NCBI RefSeq assembly: GCF_029867415.1
Contig: NC_081183.1
Coordinates: forward strand, 19,774,404-19,838,403
Reading direction: 5' to 3'
Length of the DNA: 64,000 bases
Origin: Vicia villosa
Lineage: Eukaryota > Streptophyta > Magnoliopsida > Fabales > Fabaceae
Position numbers and translations under genes: made by a program. Numbering within the stretch: the stretch's first letter is position 1; every line of letters begins with the position of its first letter. Of the stretch, positions 36,143 to 46,782 are shown piece after piece. The notes under the pieces are model-generated. The model was not told the origin of the DNA and ran no database searches. It worked only from the letters and a program-made list of their open reading frames with translations.

Positions 36143-39100
36143 ATCCACATCCACGCTGGATCCTGTTGATAACGATTCTGCTATTGCTAAATATGACTTT
36201 GAAAATCCGATCTATCAAGCTGAGGATGAAGGTGAGGAAGGTTGTGAAGTGCCTAGAGAACTTGCCCGTTTATTAGAGCAAGAAGAAAAGACTATACAAC
36301 CGCACGAAGAGCCAATTGAAGTTGTGAACATAGGTACCGATGAAGAAAAGAAAGAAATCAAGATAGGGGCTGAATTAGAGGATGCTGTCAAGCAAAGGTT
36401 GATTCAGATGTTACGAGACAATGTTGAGATCTTCGCTTGGTCATACAAAGACATGCCTGGGCTCGATACTGATATTGTGGTTCATCGTTTACCTATCAAA
36501 GAGAATAGTCCTCCAGTTAAACAGAAGTTACGAAGAAGCAGACCAGACATGGCTCAGAAAATCAAAGAAGAGGTCGAAAAACAATTCAATGCTGGGTTCC
36601 TGAAAGTAGTGAGTTATCCGCCATGGATCGCCAATATAGTGCCCGTACCGAAGAAAGATGGAAAAGTCAGAATGTGTGTAGACTATAGAGATTTGAATCG
36701 AGCAAGTCCTAAAGATGATTTCCCATTACCACATATTGACATCCTGGTTGATAGTACTGCACAATGCAAGGTTTTTTCTTTTATGGATGGTTTCTCAGGT
36801 TACAATCAGATTAAGATGGCACCCGAAGACATGGAAAAGACGACTTTCACTACGCCTTGGGGCACTTTCTGTTACAAAGTCATGCCATTTGGGTTGAAGA
36901 ATGCTGGGGCAACCTACCAACGTGCAATGGTAGCCTTATTCCACGACATGATCCACAAAGAAATAGAGGTCTATGTTGATGATATGATTGCAAAGTCCAA
37001 TACTGAAGAAGAACATCTGGTCCATTTACAGAAGTTGTTTGATAGGTTGAAGAAGTACAAGTTGAGATTGAATCCAAACAAGTGCACCTTTGGCGTAAGG
37101 TCTGGTAAGCTGCTGGGTTTTGTTGTTAGTAGCAAAGGTATCGAAGTTGATCCTGCAAAAGTGAAAGCCATACAAGAAATGCCCGCTCCACGAAACGAGA
37201 AAGAAGTTAGAGGATTCCTGGGTCGACTAAATTACATTGCTAGATTTATCTCCCATCTGACCGCTACTTGTGAGCCAATCTTCAAATTACTAAAGAAAGA
37301 TCAAGTAGTGAAATGGAACGACCAATGTCAAGAAGCCTTTGACAAAATAAAGAAGTACCTGCAAGAACCTCCGATCATGATACCACCTGCAGAAGGAAGA
37401 CCTCTAATTATGTACTTAACAGTGTTAGAGAACTCAATGGGGTGCGTACTGGGGCAACATGACGAGTCTGGTCGAAAAGAGCATGCAATATACTACCTTA
37501 GCAAAAAGTTTACCGACTGTGAAACAAGATACTCACTGCTCGAGAAAACTTGCTGTGCTCTGGCTTGGGCTGCTCGCCGACTAAGACAGTATATGTTGAA
37601 CCATACCACCTTGTTGATTTCCCGAATGGATCCCATCAAGTATGTATTCGAGAAACCTGCTCTCTCTGGACGAATAGCAAGATGGCAAATGATACTAACA
37701 GAGTATGACATCCAATACACAACACAAAAGGCAATCAAAGGTAGTGTGGTAGCAGATCATTTGGCGCAACAAGCGGTAGATGACTACCAATCGATGAATT
37801 TTGAATTTCCAGATGAAGATGTGATGCTTGTTACTGACTATAAGCAACCTGGCCCGGATGAAGGACCTGAACCAGGATCCCGATGGACTATGGTTTTCGA
37901 TGGAGCTTCGAATGCACTTGGTAATGGCATTGGCGCTATAATTGTCTCTCCTGCTGGTGGACACACCCCATTCACCGCAAGATTATGTTTCGACTGCACC
38001 AACAATATGGCTGAGTATGAAGCGTGTATCTTGGGGCTCAGAGCTGCTATCGATTTAAGGATCAAATTCTTGGAAGTGTATGGGGATTCAGCCCTAGTAA
38101 TCAGTCAAATCAGAGGGGAATGGGATACAAAACATCCTAATCTCATACCCTATAAGGAGTTTGTACTATCTCTAATTCCATATTTTGAAGAGATTACCTT
38201 CGAACATATTCCCCGAGAAGAGAATCAGCTGGCCGATGCGTTAGCTACTATGTCATCTATGTTCAAAGTCAATTGGGACAATGAGGCTCCTATAGTTATC
38301 ATTGAAAGACACGACGAACCCGCATATTGTTATGAGATAGTTGACGACGAGGCTGAAGAGAAACCATGGTTTTACGAAGTAAAAAGGTACCTCGAGACTC
38401 AAGAATACCCTGAAGGGGCATCCATTAATGACAAGAAGTTCTTAAGAAGATTCGCATCCAAATTCTTTCTGAGCAATGGGACTTTATACAAGCGCAACCA
38501 TGATTCAACCCTGCTTCGTTGTGTGAACAAGAAAGAAGCTGAAAAGATCATGGAAGACATGCATGATGGTACTTTTGGGACCCACTCTAGTGGACATACT
38601 ATGGCCAAGAAGATTCTAAGAGCAGGTTACTACTGGTCTACTATGGAAACTGACTGTCACCACCATTCAAGAACTTGTCACAAGTGCCAGATATACGCCG
38701 ACAAAGTACACGTGCCTCCCGTTCCTCTAAATGTACCAACTGCTCCCTGGCCTTTTGCAATGTGGGGCATTGATATGATTGGAGAAATTAAGCCCACTGC
38801 TTCCAGTGGACACCGTTTCATTTTAGTAGCCATCGATTATTTCACTAAATGGGTAGAAGCTGCTTCATTTGCCTCCGTAACCAAGAATGTGGTGGCTCGA
38901 TTCATTAAACATAACCTCATCTGTCGGTATGGCATTCCCGAAAGGATCATCACTGATAATGGTACCAATCTAAACAACAAGATGATTACTGAGCTTTGCA
39001 CCCAATTCAATATCAAACATCACAATTCTTCGCCTTATAGACCAAAGATGAATGGCGCTGTGGAGGCCGCCAACAAAAACATTAAGAAGATCGTGCAGAA

Positions 39101-39614
39101 AATGACCGTAACTTACAAGGATTGGCATGAAATGTTACCATTTGCTCTTCATGGTTACCGTACCTCCGCACGTACATCAACTGGGGCAACCCCGTTCTCA
39201 TTAGTCTATGGTATGGAAGCGGTATTACCAATTGAAGTTCAGATACCGTCATTAAGGATCATGAAAGAAGCAGAGCTAGATGAAGATGAATGGATCCAGA
39301 CTCGACTAGATCAGATAAACTTGATTGACGAAAAGAGGCTCGCGGCTGTTTGCCATGGACAACTGTATCAGAAACGTATGATCAAGGCATTTAACAAGAG
39401 AGTCAAACAACAAGTTTATCGAGTTGGTGACTTGGTCATAAAGAGAATAATTCTACCACAAGGTGATCCTAGGGGCAAGTGGACTCCCACCTATGAAGGA
39501 CCATTCGTTATCAAGAAAATCTTCTCTGGAGGAGCAATGATACTCACTACTATGGATGGAGAGGACTTCCCGCAACCTGTGAACGCAGACATAGTCAAAA
39601 AATACTACGCATAA
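36132..39614 (+). CDS. Ogre reverse transcriptase, RNase H and integrase (ORF3)
   Basis: Numbering is from ATG 36132, although the real N-terminus probably comes from splicing. The reverse transcriptase region holds VPKKDGKVRMCVDYRDLN and the active YVDDM at 281-285. A first RNase H region (about 430-560) has lost its leading catalytic Asp (VLENSMGCVLGQ). A second archaeal-type RNase H begins VFDGASNALGNG with D590. This dual arrangement is typical of the Tat/Ogre lineage. The integrase has an HHCC-like finger (GTHSSGHTM ... CHKCQ), then D881, D942 and E978, spaced D-x60-D-x35-E. The frame of 1160 residues is intact and ends at 39614 just before the hairpin-rich 3' region. Confidence 0.93.
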   Translation: MHCRSTSTLDPVDNDSAIAKYDFENPIYQAEDEGEEGCEVPRELARLLEQEEKTIQPHEEPIEVVNIGTDEEKKEIKIGAELEDAVKQRLIQMLRDNVEIFAWSYKDMPGLDTDIVVHRLPIKENSPPVKQKLRRSRPDMAQKIKEEVEKQFNAGFLKVVSYPPWIANIVPVPKKDGKVRMCVDYRDLNRASPKDDFPLPHIDILVDSTAQCKVFSFMDGFSGYNQIKMAPEDMEKTTFTTPWGTFCYKVMPFGLKNAGATYQRAMVALFHDMIHKEIEVYVDDMIAKSNTEEEHLVHLQKLFDRLKKYKLRLNPNKCTFGVRSGKLLGFVVSSKGIEVDPAKVKAIQEMPAPRNEKEVRGFLGRLNYIARFISHLTATCEPIFKLLKKDQVVKWNDQCQEAFDKIKKYLQEPPIMIPPAEGRPLIMYLTVLENSMGCVLGQHDESGRKEHAIYYLSKKFTDCETRYSLLEKTCCALAWAARRLRQYMLNHTTLLISRMDPIKYVFEKPALSGRIARWQMILTEYDIQYTTQKAIKGSVVADHLAQQAVDDYQSMNFEFPDEDVMLVTDYKQPGPDEGPEPGSRWTMVFDGASNALGNGIGAIIVSPAGGHTPFTARLCFDCTNNMAEYEACILGLRAAIDLRIKFLEVYGDSALVISQIRGEWDTKHPNLIPYKEFVLSLIPYFEEITFEHIPREENQLADALATMSSMFKVNWDNEAPIVIIERHDEPAYCYEIVDDEAEEKPWFYEVKRYLETQEYPEGASINDKKFLRRFASKFFLSNGTLYKRNHDSTLLRCVNKKEAEKIMEDMHDGTFGTHSSGHTMAKKILRAGYYWSTMETDCHHHSRTCHKCQIYADKVHVPPVPLNVPTAPWPFAMWGIDMIGEIKPTASSGHRFILVAIDYFTKWVEAASFASVTKNVVARFIKHNLICRYGIPERIITDNGTNLNNKMITELCTQFNIKHHNSSPYRPKMNGAVEAANKNIKKIVQKMTVTYKDWHEMLPFALHGYRTSARTSTGATPFSLVYGMEAVLPIEVQIPSLRIMKEAELDEDEWIQTRLDQINLIDEKRLAAVCHGQLYQKRMIKAFNKRVKQQVYRVGDLVIKRIILPQGDPRGKWTPTYEGPFVIKKIFSGGAMILTTMDGEDFPQPVNADIVKKYYA

Positions 39615-39624
39615 ATATGACCCG

Positions 39625-39806
39625 CTAGGTCGACGCGCCTAGGCAAAAGTAAGGGCATCCCGGCAAACCAAAAGGGTTTGGGCAAAAATTAGGGATATAT
39701 ATATAAAAAATATGTACACCCGTCAAGTTGAAAACCCGAAAGGGCGACTTGGGCAAAAAAGGGTATCCTGCTAGACTGAAAACCTGAAAGGGCGGTCTAG
39801 GCAAAA
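39625..39806 (+). other. Four hairpins, each followed by GCAAAA, in Ogre 3' region
   Basis: The stems are CTAGG/CCTAG (39625-39629, 39638-39642), CAAACC/GGTTTG (39664-39669, 39675-39680), CAAGT/ACTTG (39724-39728, 39747-39751) and CTAGAC/GTCTAG (39771-39776, 39795-39800). Each is followed directly by (G)GCAAAA. Hairpins 3 and 4 have an inner CCC or CCT stem capped by GAAA and closed by GGG, a GNRA-type loop. Stems differ in sequence but keep pairing. No protein frame covers them. A structured RNA role is inferred. Confidence 0.65.
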
Positions 39807-40669
39807 GTTAAGGATTAAGCGTACGACTATGTCTCGTTCCTATCATTCATCAATCAGATACATCTACAACAACAAGTTCAAAGGGTTCAGATCAACTCAA
39901 TCACTTTTCTCCGACAAGCATGGGATGAGATGCCCGAAGACATAATAGCAATAGCAGAGTGGAAACTCAATAGGATTATTTTTACATAGCTATGTTTCTT
40001 TTGTTTTTCTATCTTTTCAAAAACACACAATATGTTTCATCTTGCCTATTTATGGCTTTTCTCAATACAATTTACTTCTCTCTTTCAAATTTCTTCTTCT
40101 TTTCGAATACGCAAACGTCCAATGATAATTTTGAATGAACATATGCATATGAACATGATTATCATCCACTTTCTTTTTCCAATAGAAATAGGTAGTAATA
40201 GTCTATTAGTAGGAAAGGCAAAGAGACAATGTCCGAGGTAATCAAAAGTCCTCCCGCAAATCAATTGACATATCCCCACAGGACAATCACTAAGAAGATA
40301 TCTTCCCACAATAAAGGCATGGCTCCCCAACACGGTTTACATCCCTATTTTCTCTGTATCCCAATCAGGGAATATCAAGTTACTGATCATCCCCCAAGCA
40401 GAAATCATAAATCTCCAGCTGAACACCTTTCAAGACAAAATCAAACATCAAGATTAGCATCTGAAGATTTATTTTCTCGACAACATAAATCATATTCGCA
40501 TACCATATGACACAAACATATTCATACATCGCATACATCGCTGCATAACAAATCCATAACATGCAAAGTTTCTCATTTATTTTGAGATACTCATTACATA
40601 AACACATGCATCATGACATAAGAAAACTAACCTCTACTTTTCAGGATATTACTATCTATTTACAAAAGA
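39807..40669 (+). other. Ogre 3' untranslated stretch between hairpin arrays
   Basis: This AT-rich sequence contains no convincing gene. Open frames at 40032-40241 and 40229-40510 have no recognisable motif and lie in a known untranslated part of the element. Confidence 0.6.
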
Positions 40670-41144
40670 GTTAAGTCGACACCTTTGACGGTTCCTTAAC
40701 AATCTATTCTCAAGTATTAAGTCGACACCTTTGACGGTTCCTTAATACATCAAAGAGTTAAGTCGACACCTTTGACGGTTCCTTAACAACACACTTCAGA
40801 TATAAGTCGACACCTTTGACGGTTCCTTATACAATCTATCTGCATATCTGAGTCGATACCTTCGACGGTGCCTCAATGATATGCTTCAGATATAAGTCGA
40901 CACCTTTGACGGTTCCTTATACAATCTATCTACATATCTGAGTCGATACCTTTGACGGTGCCTCAATGATATGCTTCAAAATTAAGTCGACACCTTTGAC
41001 GGTTCCTTAACGACCCACATCAAGAGTTAAGTCGACACCTTGGACGGTTCCTTAACGACGTATTTCAAATTTAAGTCGATACCTTTGACGGTTCCTTAAA
41101 TAACCCAACACAGACTTGAGTCGACACCTTTGACGGTTCCTCAA
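40670..41144 (+). repeat. Tandem array of 11 covarying hairpin units in Ogre 3' UTR
   Basis: Eleven units of about 29-31 bases, with spacers of roughly 10-20 bases, share the core AGTCGACACCTTTGACGGT. Unit starts are near 40670, 40716, 40757, 40801, 40849, 40891, 40939, 40982, 41026, 41070 and 41116. Each has complementary ends: GTTAAG/CTTAAC (three), ATTAAG/CTTAAT, TATAAG/CTTATA (two), TTTAAG/CTTAAA, TTAAG/CTTAA, TTGAG/CTCAA and TGAG/CTCA (two). An inner ACC/GGT stem closes a six-base loop. Tandem repeats in this region are known for Ogre and Tat elements and can seed satellites. The paired changes are my observation. Confidence 0.9.
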
Positions 41145-41359
41145 CATTCAAACAAAAAAAGAGAAGACGGCAAAAGCAGAAACTTCGCAACAATCCATAC
41201 TCCAACAACTATCAGATGGCATCTACAAGCCCATCTCCGACAAAAGTCCTTACTTCAGCTAGGGCAAATTTCTTGGTATTCTAGTGTTCAATCATCTTCC
41301 ACCTTCAGATACCGACTGGCATACAGACCACTCTACATCTTCAGGTTTAAGATAATTGA

Positions 41360-41370
41360 ACAGGGGCAGC
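41360..41370 (+). other. Polypurine tract of Ogre
   Basis: acaggggcagc directly precedes the 3' LTR start at 41371. It is the expected second-strand primer site. Confidence 0.75.
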
Positions 41371-44300
41371 TGTCATACCCCAAAATTTGCCCATGCTATT
41401 TTTCATACATAAAACCAAATCAAAAGACAAAGCTCCAAAACACACTCTCCTATACAAAAGCTCTGAACTAGGGTTTGATTAATTCAATGGAAAATCATTG
41501 AATCAATGGCTCAAGGTGGTTCCATAGGTTCACCAACATCCCAAAGTATATCCGTATAAAGTTTCAAGTCAAACAGAGCAAATTTAGTCCCTCAAATCCT
41601 GATTAGGTCAACAGTCGACTCTCAAGGGCAAAACAGTCATTTCAGGTCAATATATAGTCAAAACTCAAGATATTTGGTCAACAACATCCTCATAACCCTA
41701 AAATCATCATTTGATCAAGGGTTGATCATGATGATGCAAGGAAAGATCAGAGAAGTCAAAAGTCAAGAGTTACTATTTTGGGCATGAACTAAAAAAGTCA
41801 ACCAAACTTTGAAAATTCACCAAATATTCATACTTCATCAGAAAAATTCCCACCAAAGCTCATTTTGAAGAGAATTCATTCCTCTATCCAATGGTCCAAG
41901 AATCAAAGCTCACAGGTCAATGGTTTAAGAATTATGGCCTCATACATTACAGGTCCTTTTCAAAAGTCAACAAAAAGACATGTTTTTCAAAAGGTCATAA
42001 AATGAGAATGGAAAATGATTTTGATATAGGACCAAGGACATTGGTTAGAGGACTCTCTAAGGTTTCCAAAAAGTCCAAGAACACTTCCATACCTCAAGAA
42101 TTGAGAGAAATACACCTTGTCAAAGTTGGACTATTTTTTAGAAAAAATGAGAAGAGAAAAGGTTCAAAACTCAAAATATTTCTAATTGGGCCCATATTAT
42201 TTCCATCCAAACCTCATCTTAGGCCCATGCACGTCCCAAAATTATATCTCATTGTTTTTTATTATTTTTATTGATTATTTTATGGTTTTTTTATTATTTA
42301 AATCATAAATTAATCATATAAAATAATAAGTAAATAAAAGATATGATTTTGTTTTAATTTTAAGTCAAGAAATCAGACAATATATTCCCCTAAAATCAAT
42401 GAAATTCGTGCAAATCAAATTGATCACAAAAAGATTGAAATTGGACCTAATATAGAAACTTCCATGAATCAAATTTTTGAGATTGCCAATTATTGATTCA
42501 AGGAGATTTGCTCACGTTTTGTTAACCTAATCTCTTCACCTATATATACACAACAAACACAGAGCATTAGGACACGTTTTGGCTGCCTCAAAGAACTCCA
42601 AACCCGAGTGCAAAGATTCAAGAAAAATCTCAAACTTGATTTTGGACTACAAGCCAATTCGAGGCATTTGATCAATCCCAGAACGTTCCTGGACTACCAT
42701 TGAGTGATTTCAGATCGTTTTCGAACGCAAAAACCTCAAGAATTACGCACTGTAAGTCACACTTGGTCCGATTCTAATTTGCATCGATTACATTGTTTCA
42801 CGCATTCATATCATAATCTAATGGCATATCTGTGTTTAGTTTAATGTTTTTATGGTTTCTGGACGGTTTGACATGTTATGATGCTGTTTTGGGCAAGATG
42901 CCATGTTTAGGGTTCTTGGTTCGAATTAGGGTTTTTCTCTACAGGTAAAATTAAACCTAATTGATACCATAATCGTGTTCGTGATGACCAGACGAATCGA
43001 ATGGTGTAAGTGCGCCCTATTTATAGGATCGTTTGGTCCTATTCGCTATTTTCGTTCTTGAGATGCAGAATCTTTTATAGCGCTTCGAACAAAAAAGCGC
43101 TGTAAAAAGTATTTGCAGGTTGTCTTCTTGGAGAAGACGATGGCGTGGCGCAACGCCATTGGCTGGATTCAAATGAAAAAGCGCGCGCAGGGGGAGGGGT
43201 TGGCAGACGGATCCGGTACAATAAGAAACACGCATTAGCGTGTACTCTCGCTTCCTCAACCACTGGATCTTGCTGAAGCACTATCCAACGCATCTCAATA
43301 CGCAGGCACACCATAGCCTCACACGCGCGTCCACACTGGAACGAAAGTTAAGTTTTTTTCAATTTTTTTTATTTTTTTATTACACAGCCACGTGTTTCTT
43401 TTCTTAATATATATATGTTGTTTCTTTTTATTGGATTTATTTTTATATGTAAAAAACTATATAAAAAATTATAGAAAAATTTTATAAAAGACCTTTTATA
43501 TGTTTATTTATTATTTAATTATTTAAATTAATAAGTTCATATATATTTATTTAAATAACTTTATTTATTTATTTTAATTTACCTTTAAAATCTTTAGAAA
43601 ATCATAATTGTTTTAATTAAACTCCAAAAAATTCCTAAAAAATATTTTTGCATTTAATTTAATCTTCTGATCCTGATTTAATTAATTAAATCATTTGTGG
43701 TTTCTTATTTAAATTCGTACCCTAATCAGGGTTTACGAGATCATACCATACACTGATTTTATTTTCTTTTCTGTGCATTATCAGGGTTAGCAACATGGTT
43801 CGTCCCGAGCGTGCGCCTTCAACAAATCTCGAAGTTAAGTAATTTAATTCTAATTCAATTTAAATTATATTTAGATTATTTTACTTTTAGGGTTTGCTTC
43901 GCTTTCATTCCTTTCCTGCCTTGTTTCTTTCAGGGTTAACCCCGAAGCTTCCCGCCAACCATATCAGATCAAATCCGAAGCTAAGTGTCTATTTACTTTA
44001 TTTATTTTTAAATTTCATTATTCTTTATTTTTAGGGTTATAATGTTTGCCTCGGAACCGATAATGCACTCACCCTATTTCTGTTTGCCATTTTTCCGCCT
44101 TTTCAGGTTTGCCAAATGTCAAAGCCTCGCATAGTCGGTAACCCTAAATTTTGCCCCTCGTTTTTATTTTATTATTACTTGTGTCAAACCCCATTGGGGA
44201 TCCGCTGGTTTCATTGTCCCCTTCCCTTTTATTGCTTTATATTACTGCGTGGTTAGTAAAATAGGGAGTGCAACCCTAAATTAATTAGAATAACTAAACA

Positions 44301-45097
44301 CAAGATAATATAATCTGAATTGAATCACATGATTGGTGCACACACGCACGCTTTTGGGTAACCCTCTCTGTTGCCTGTTGCCTGTTGCCTGTTGCCTGTT
44401 GCCTTCGTTTTTCTGCAGAATAAGCCATGTCCCTCGAATTCGAGGATACCTCAGTCGTGTTGCCTCGATAAAAAGGTCATGACCCTAATGATGCTGCCTT
44501 CGATACACAAATGACCTCGACCCTCGGATGTTGCCTACGGAAAAGGCTGAGGTATCTTCTGGCTGCCTACGAAAAGGCTTATTCTGATCCTTGCCTTAGA
44601 CTACCTGCCCTTCTATGGCATGGGACAGTCTTATGGCAAAGGATATTTCGATGACCCTTAAACCTCCAAATGAAAGGCTTCCTGCCCTCTTATGGCAAGG
44701 ATAGACCCTTTCGCTCTGAAAGGCTGAAAGAACAGATTTCTCAAATATAAGGTAAATTGCTCTTAAATTGCTTTGCCTTGCTCTAAATATTTTCAAATAT
44801 TCTTTCTCAAAATTCTTCAATATGGCTACGCTCATTTACGAGCTAAAGTCCATATCTTCTTCTTCTACCTTTCTGAAACAAAAAGAGCAAAGCAAGTTAA
44901 GAGCCCATGGATAACCATGGATGCAAAGGGTGCCTTACACCTTCCCTTTGCATAATTACCCCCCGAACCCTATTTTATTTAAAAGGTTTTTCCTGTTCTT
45001 TTAGCCTTTCTAATTAATTTGGATAAAATAAAAGTCGGTGGCGACTCTTGCTAACCGCGACATTTCGATCGATAAGAAGTCAGTTCACCGTATTACA
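41371..45097 (+). repeat. 3' LTR of Ogre
   Basis: This LTR is the same length (3727 bp) as the 5' LTR. The differences I saw lie near 41533-41534, 42590, 42602, 42922, 44053 and 44949. It is followed directly by the TSD gtaag and the resumed Athila protease frame. Confidence 0.93.
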
Positions 45098-45102
45098 GTA
45101 AG

Positions 45103-45666
45103 ACACAGTTAAGGTTCGCTGATCACACCGTTAAGAAATCATATGGGGTAGCTGAAGATGTAATAGTGGAAGTAGATAAATTTGTATTCCCTGTTGACTT
45201 CCACATCATGGACATTCCGGAAGACGAAGAAACTCATATCCTTCTTGGGAGGCCATTTTTGTCGACAGGCCGCTGCAACCTCGACATTGAAAAAGGAACG
45301 CTGACGCTGAAATCTTTTGATGAAGAAGTAACGTTGAAGATGTTAGGAGTCAAAAGACAGAGGGCGGTTGTGAATGATCAAACTTCTGATGGTATGACAG
45401 AAAGTGAGGAAAAGAACAAGAAGTCTAAACAGCTCCAAGAAAAAGTGTCAAGCATAGCCTCCCGGGTGGAACCATCTTATGTAGTTGTCAAAAATCTTAA
45501 GAAAGCTAAGGAAGGCAAGAAGAAGGTGGAGGAGAAAGAGCAAGGAAAGAAGAAGAATGTGGGAAGCAAATTAAAGAGAAAAGCGGTGAATGCTTTTCGT
45601 TTTCATGAGTTAGTGGTTGCGAAAGTGACAAGCAACAAGGTTTGGAAAAGGAAATACCCTCCATAA
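45103..45666 (+). pseudogene. Athila-type protease C-terminus and basic tail (resumed)
   Basis: This continues in phase the frame broken at 26522. It carries the second half of the aspartic protease (DEETHILLGRPFLSTG) and then a long Lys/Glu-rich tail (KKAKEGKKKVEEKEQ) ending in a TAA at 45664-45666. In autonomous Athila elements RT would follow the protease. Here the tail ends instead, which marks the element as gag-protease only. The whole gag-protease frame would be 828 codons including stop, with one internal TAG. Confidence 0.8.
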
Positions 45667-46782
45667 TAGAGGGTAATGGACCGTCGAGCCATGCGATGTT
45701 AAACGAAGCGCTTCGTGGGAGGCAACCCACGATTTTAATAGCTAATTTCTATGTTTGGTCATTTTATTTTCAGGAAATAAAAGAGGACGTCTCTGGTGAA
45801 AGCTTGGAAGTGATCATTAGAGTGCATTACCCTCTGTGAGTCACCTCTCTCAGGCTCGTTCTGAAACATTGAGGCCAATGTTTAGTTCAAGTTTGGGGGA
45901 GGCTCTTCTCTTTGCATTTTATTTTTATGTTATTTTTATGTTACTGGTATGATGTGAAACCATGAAGTGAATTCTGCCCAAATTTTGACCGAAATTTTAA
46001 TTTTTGTTGAAGAGTTTTGATCTTAAAAAGCGATCGGGAATAGTATATAGAGAAGAAGGGAGGATTGTTTAAGGACAGGAAGTGCGGAATAATGTGACAA
46101 GAGGTTTGTTTAAGCACCCTTGGTTCCCTGGAAGAGATACGAGTCTAACGTGTAGATTTGCACCATAGTACTTGTCTCCTGAGAAGTACTTCTCGAGTAG
46201 TTTATTGATACAGTCTGGCATAATTCAGATTCACTTGCATGATGACTGTTTGAAAAAAAAAAAGAGATATAAAGTTGGCACCAAATGATGAAAAGGCGGT
46301 AAAAGGCAATCGGCTCGCTAAGTTGGGTAACCCTCACCCGGTTATTCAGCCCAAAGGAGATTGATCCCCAAACGTCGTCCAAAAGGACAATATATAACTG
46401 CAAGGTTTGAAAATTTCATCGGTAATAAAAAGTAGCCAATGCTGCTAGTTTGGTGCCAGGAAAAAATAATAAGAAGCCTTGATCCGTCTCATGCAGGTGA
46501 TGATTATTATAAGAAATCCAGTGCCTTAATATGATTGTCCGAATGAAAGAGGAGGAAAATCGGAAAGAGACTTAAGTGCAAAGCATAGTTGGAGAGGTAT
46601 CCGAAACGGGAGCTTCAGGAGTAATGTGGTAACAAAACTCGTCGCGTCATGTGAATGCCGAACCAACTGGTTCTTGATCAATACAGACAGATATCTCACG
46701 TATGAACACCGTGCGCTTTGAAGGTCATTAACTTTTGTAGTTGTCGCTTGAGGTCAAGCAACGGTTTAAGTTTGGGGGAGTT
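45667..46782 (+). other. Athila-type 3' untranslated region
   Basis: This region contains the conserved hairpin CGTGGG-aggcaa-CCCACG (45714-45731), preceded by the palindrome GAAGCGCTTC. It has a purine tract tttgggggag near 45893 and the real polypurine tract tttgggggag at 46771-46780 just before the 3' LTR. No RT, integrase or env can be found in any frame. Confidence 0.75.

Larger units (their letters stand above)
26523..45097 (+). mobile_element. Complete Ogre element, Ty3/gypsy Tat lineage (layer 4)
   Basis: This 18,575-bp element has 3727-bp LTRs (TGTCATACCCC ... GTATTACA) and perfect TSD gtaag (26518-26522, 45098-45102). The tRNA-Arg-type primer site, extra ORF1, gag-protease ORF, short intron, RT-dual RNase H-integrase ORF, repetitive 3' untranslated region and polypurine tract are all present in Ogre order. 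I noticed about seven LTR differences. All three ORFs are open. This is the youngest layer of the nest and is a plausible autonomous copy. It sits inside the Athila protease. Confidence 0.93.

Noticed and set aside
40670..41144. Regularly spaced repeats resembling a CRISPR array
   Set aside because: Units are self-complementary, vary in paired fashion, and lie in the 3' UTR of a plant retrotransposon. There are no cas genes.
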